DNA of 8,303 nt from JBBTDV01 sp038042605. Lineage in GTDB: Bacteria > Bdellovibrionota > UBA1018. Below the pieces are notes generated by a model. The model searched no databases and was not told the DNA's origin. It saw nothing but the letters and a program-made list of their open reading frames with translations. The DNA lies in assembly GCA_964358645.1 (NCBI GenBank), contig CAYHPW010000083.1:1-8303 (forward strand). The letters run 5' to 3'. Positions within the stretch are counted from its first letter, which is position 1, and each line of letters begins with the position of its first letter. Positions 6,897 through 8,303 of the stretch are shown one piece after another. The position numbers and the translations under genes were made by a program.

Positions 6897-7792
6897 AATG
6901 GTTTTCCTTTAAGAACACCGCATTTTTTAAGGCAAGAATCTAATTTTATTTTATTTTCATCAGAGAGTCCAACTAAAGGGGGGCGTACATTGCTGTAACA
7001 CCAGCCCATCTTAGACATTACGTATTTTATAGGAACTGGATTTGATTCTATAAACAAATCCCTAAAGAGTGGATAAAACCGTTGGTGAATTTGCATGGCT
7101 TCTTTAATAGCGCTCACTTCACAAGATTTTTGAAGTGCAACCATTGTGCGTGGGAAAAGGTTGCTTGCTACTGAAATAATACCAACTGCGCCGATCGACA
7201 AGAGGGGTAGAAAAGTAGCATCGTCGCCTGAGAGTAGATCCATTTGGCTTTGGTTGTCTGCAAGGGCATCGATTATCTCGCTTGAGAAAGCCACATTCCC
7301 GGTGGCTTCTTTAATTGCTGTGATCTTTGGGTTAGCGGCAAGGGCACAAATGGCACGGGTGTTAAGGCTAATCCCTGTCCTACTTGGAACGTTATAAAGA
7401 ACTACTTCGCAACTTACTGCGTCGGCTACAGAGGAAAAATGGCTTTCAAGACCTGCCTGTGACGGCTTGTTGTAATAAGGTGTTACGATCAGAACCCCAT
7501 GAACACCTTGGTCTGAAGCCCACTTTGAAAGTTCAATCGTCTCTGCGGTATTATTAGTTCCGGTACCGGCAATGATTTTTAAGTTTGAGCCTTTTAGCTC
7601 TCGAATAGTTGTTGTTATCAGCATTTTACGTTCTTCGGCTGTCAAAGTTGGTGATTCGCCCGTTGTGCCGCAAGGAACAACTCCAGCAACTCCTGCGTTG
7701 ACTTGTTCTTGCAAAATTTTACAGAATGCCTTCTGGTCTATGCATCCATATTCATCAAATGGGGTTATCAGCGCAGTCCAAACACCACGCAT
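6893..7792 (-). CDS. dapA: 4-hydroxy-tetrahydrodipicolinate synthase
   Basis: DapA condenses pyruvate with aspartate semialdehyde, the first committed step to diaminopimelate and lysine. The product is 299 residues, normal for this TIM-barrel class I aldolase family. It shows WTALITPF (5-12), GTTGES (42-47), TPYYNKP (104-110), Y133 in YNVPSRTG, the Schiff-base lysine K161 in AIKEATG, SGDD (188-191) and NPVPIKY (251-257). These details favour true DapA over N-acetylneuraminate lyase or KDG-aldolase relatives, and the dapB, dapL and lysA neighbours confirm it. ATG 7792 has AAAGGTGG 6 nt upstream. It lies 20 nt after lysA and overlaps dapB by 4 nt, consistent with coupled translation. Confidence 0.97.
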   Translation of the reverse strand: MRGVWTALITPFDEYGCIDQKAFCKILQEQVNAGVAGVVPCGTTGESPTLTAEERKMLITTTIRELKGSNLKIIAGTGTNNTAETIELSKWASDQGVHGVLIVTPYYNKPSQAGLESHFSSVADAVSCEVVLYNVPSRTGISLNTRAICALAANPKITAIKEATGNVAFSSEIIDALADNQSQMDLLSGDDATFLPLLSIGAVGIISVASNLFPRTMVALQKSCEVSAIKEAMQIHQRFYPLFRDLFIESNPVPIKYVMSKMGWCYSNVRPPLVGLSDENKIKLDSCLKKCGVLKGKPL

Positions 7793-7812
7793 ATTTTTCC
7801 ACCTTTCTTATA

Positions 7813-8303
7813 TTAATGCTCATGACTTATTAAGTCGTCAAAAGTTTCACGTCTTCTTATAATCTCAAACCTGTCGAAATCGATTAACACCTCTATGGGC
7901 CTGGGTCTACTGTTGTAATTGCTTGTCATAGAGAATCCGTAGGCTCCGGCAGAAAGAATAGCAAGCACACTTCCTTCCTTTATTCTTGCGCTTATTTTTC
8001 TTTGTACAGCCATAAAATCTGCACTTTCACAAACTGGGCCGACAATATCAGCTTTTAAACATCTTCCCGCCACCCGTTTAATTGGTATGATTTCATGATA
8101 ACTGCCGTAAAGTGCGGGTCTAATTAAATCATTCATGCCTGCATCTATTATAATGAAATTTTTATTGTCTCTCGTTTTTTTGTATAACACTGTTGTAAGG
8201 AGAACCCCGGCGTTTCCAACTAATAATCGCCCTGGTTCGAGTATTATTTTTGTTTTTTCCATCCCGTGACCGAAATGTGTTTTTATCAGTGAGCAGTATT
8301 GAT
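7813..8303 (-). CDS. lysA: diaminopimelate decarboxylase, C-terminal part (partial)
   Basis: LysA decarboxylates meso-diaminopimelate to lysine with PLP. Only the C-terminal ~163 codons are inside the window; the frame remains open to the right edge, upstream of the internal Met at 8262, so that Met is not the start. Visible landmarks, numbered from that internal Met, are ILEPGRLLVGNAG (7-19), IIDAGMNDLIRPALYG (38-53), G-P-V-C78-E-S-A-D-F, the active-site cysteine motif supplied to the neighbouring subunit in the dimer, and GAYGFSMTSNYNSRPRP (106-122). This combination is diagnostic of diaminopimelate decarboxylase rather than arginine or ornithine decarboxylase of the same fold. The missing N-terminal barrel would contain the PLP lysine. 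It is the first visible gene of the lys/dap/etf array, with dapA starting 20 nt beyond its stop. Confidence 0.95.
   Translation of the reverse strand, partial: QYCSLIKTHFGHGMEKTKIILEPGRLLVGNAGVLLTTVLYKKTRDNKNFIIIDAGMNDLIRPALYGSYHEIIPIKRVAGRCLKADIVGPVCESADFMAVQRKISARIKEGSVLAILSAGAYGFSMTSNYNSRPRPIEVLIDFDRFEIIRRRETFDDLISHEH

Larger units (their letters stand above)
1178..8303 (-). other. putative lysA-dapA-dapB-dapL-etfB-etfA-emo operon
   Basis: Seven consecutive minus-strand genes are joined by short gaps or overlaps: 20 nt, -4, -14, 22, 3 and 65 nt in order of transcription. Nothing resembling an intrinsic terminator was seen between them. The first four genes make lysine and diaminopimelate; the last three make an ETF-to-quinone electron route. 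One transcription unit is inferred from spacing only. The TATAAT box before the EMO gene could give partial independence, and the start of the operon lies beyond the right edge. Confidence 0.6.

Overview
The window looks like a piece of a bacterial chromosome, probably from an uncultivated or little-studied anaerobe. It has moderate AT content, tight operon packing and mostly clear Shine-Dalgarno sites. Lysine is made by the diaminopimelate route with an LL-DAP aminotransferase (DapL). A membrane-bound ETF:quinone oxidoreductase of the EMO type sits next to etfBA. DapL is patchy in bacteria (Chlamydiae/Verrucomicrobia-like lineages, spirochaetes, deltaproteobacteria, some clostridia and several candidate phyla such as Omnitrophota), and EMO is typical of anaerobes. 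The exact phylum cannot be fixed from the sequence alone.

Layout. Positions 1-93 hold the last 30 codons of an unidentified plus-strand gene. It is followed after 19 nt by a 59-residue ribbon-helix-helix protein (113-292, plus). Everything else is on the minus strand. A 228-residue exported or membrane-anchored protein of unknown family (303-989) meets the RHH gene tail to tail, 10 nt apart. A 188-nt gap without a gene (990-1177) separates it from a long minus-strand array, read from right to left: lysA (truncated by the window edge, 8303-7813), dapA (7792-6893), dapB (6896-6153), dapL (6166-4991), etfB (4968-4195), etfA (4191-3223) and an EMO-type membrane Fe-S oxidoreductase (3157-1178). 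Junctions are 20 nt, a 4-nt overlap, a 14-nt overlap, 22 nt, 3 nt and 65 nt, so the seven genes look like one transcription unit. A perfect TATAAT box lies in the 65-nt gap before the EMO gene.

How the genes work together. DapA condenses aspartate semialdehyde with pyruvate, DapB reduces the product to tetrahydrodipicolinate, and DapL transaminates it directly to LL-diaminopimelate. LysA decarboxylates meso-diaminopimelate to lysine; the epimerase DapF is not in the window. EtfBA carries electrons from acyl-CoA-type dehydrogenases, none of which is encoded here, to the membrane protein, which should pass them to the quinone pool. The joining of an amino-acid and cell-wall precursor module to an electron-transfer module in one operon is the most interesting feature. 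I found no RNA genes, CRISPR array, mobile element or convincing intrinsic terminator.
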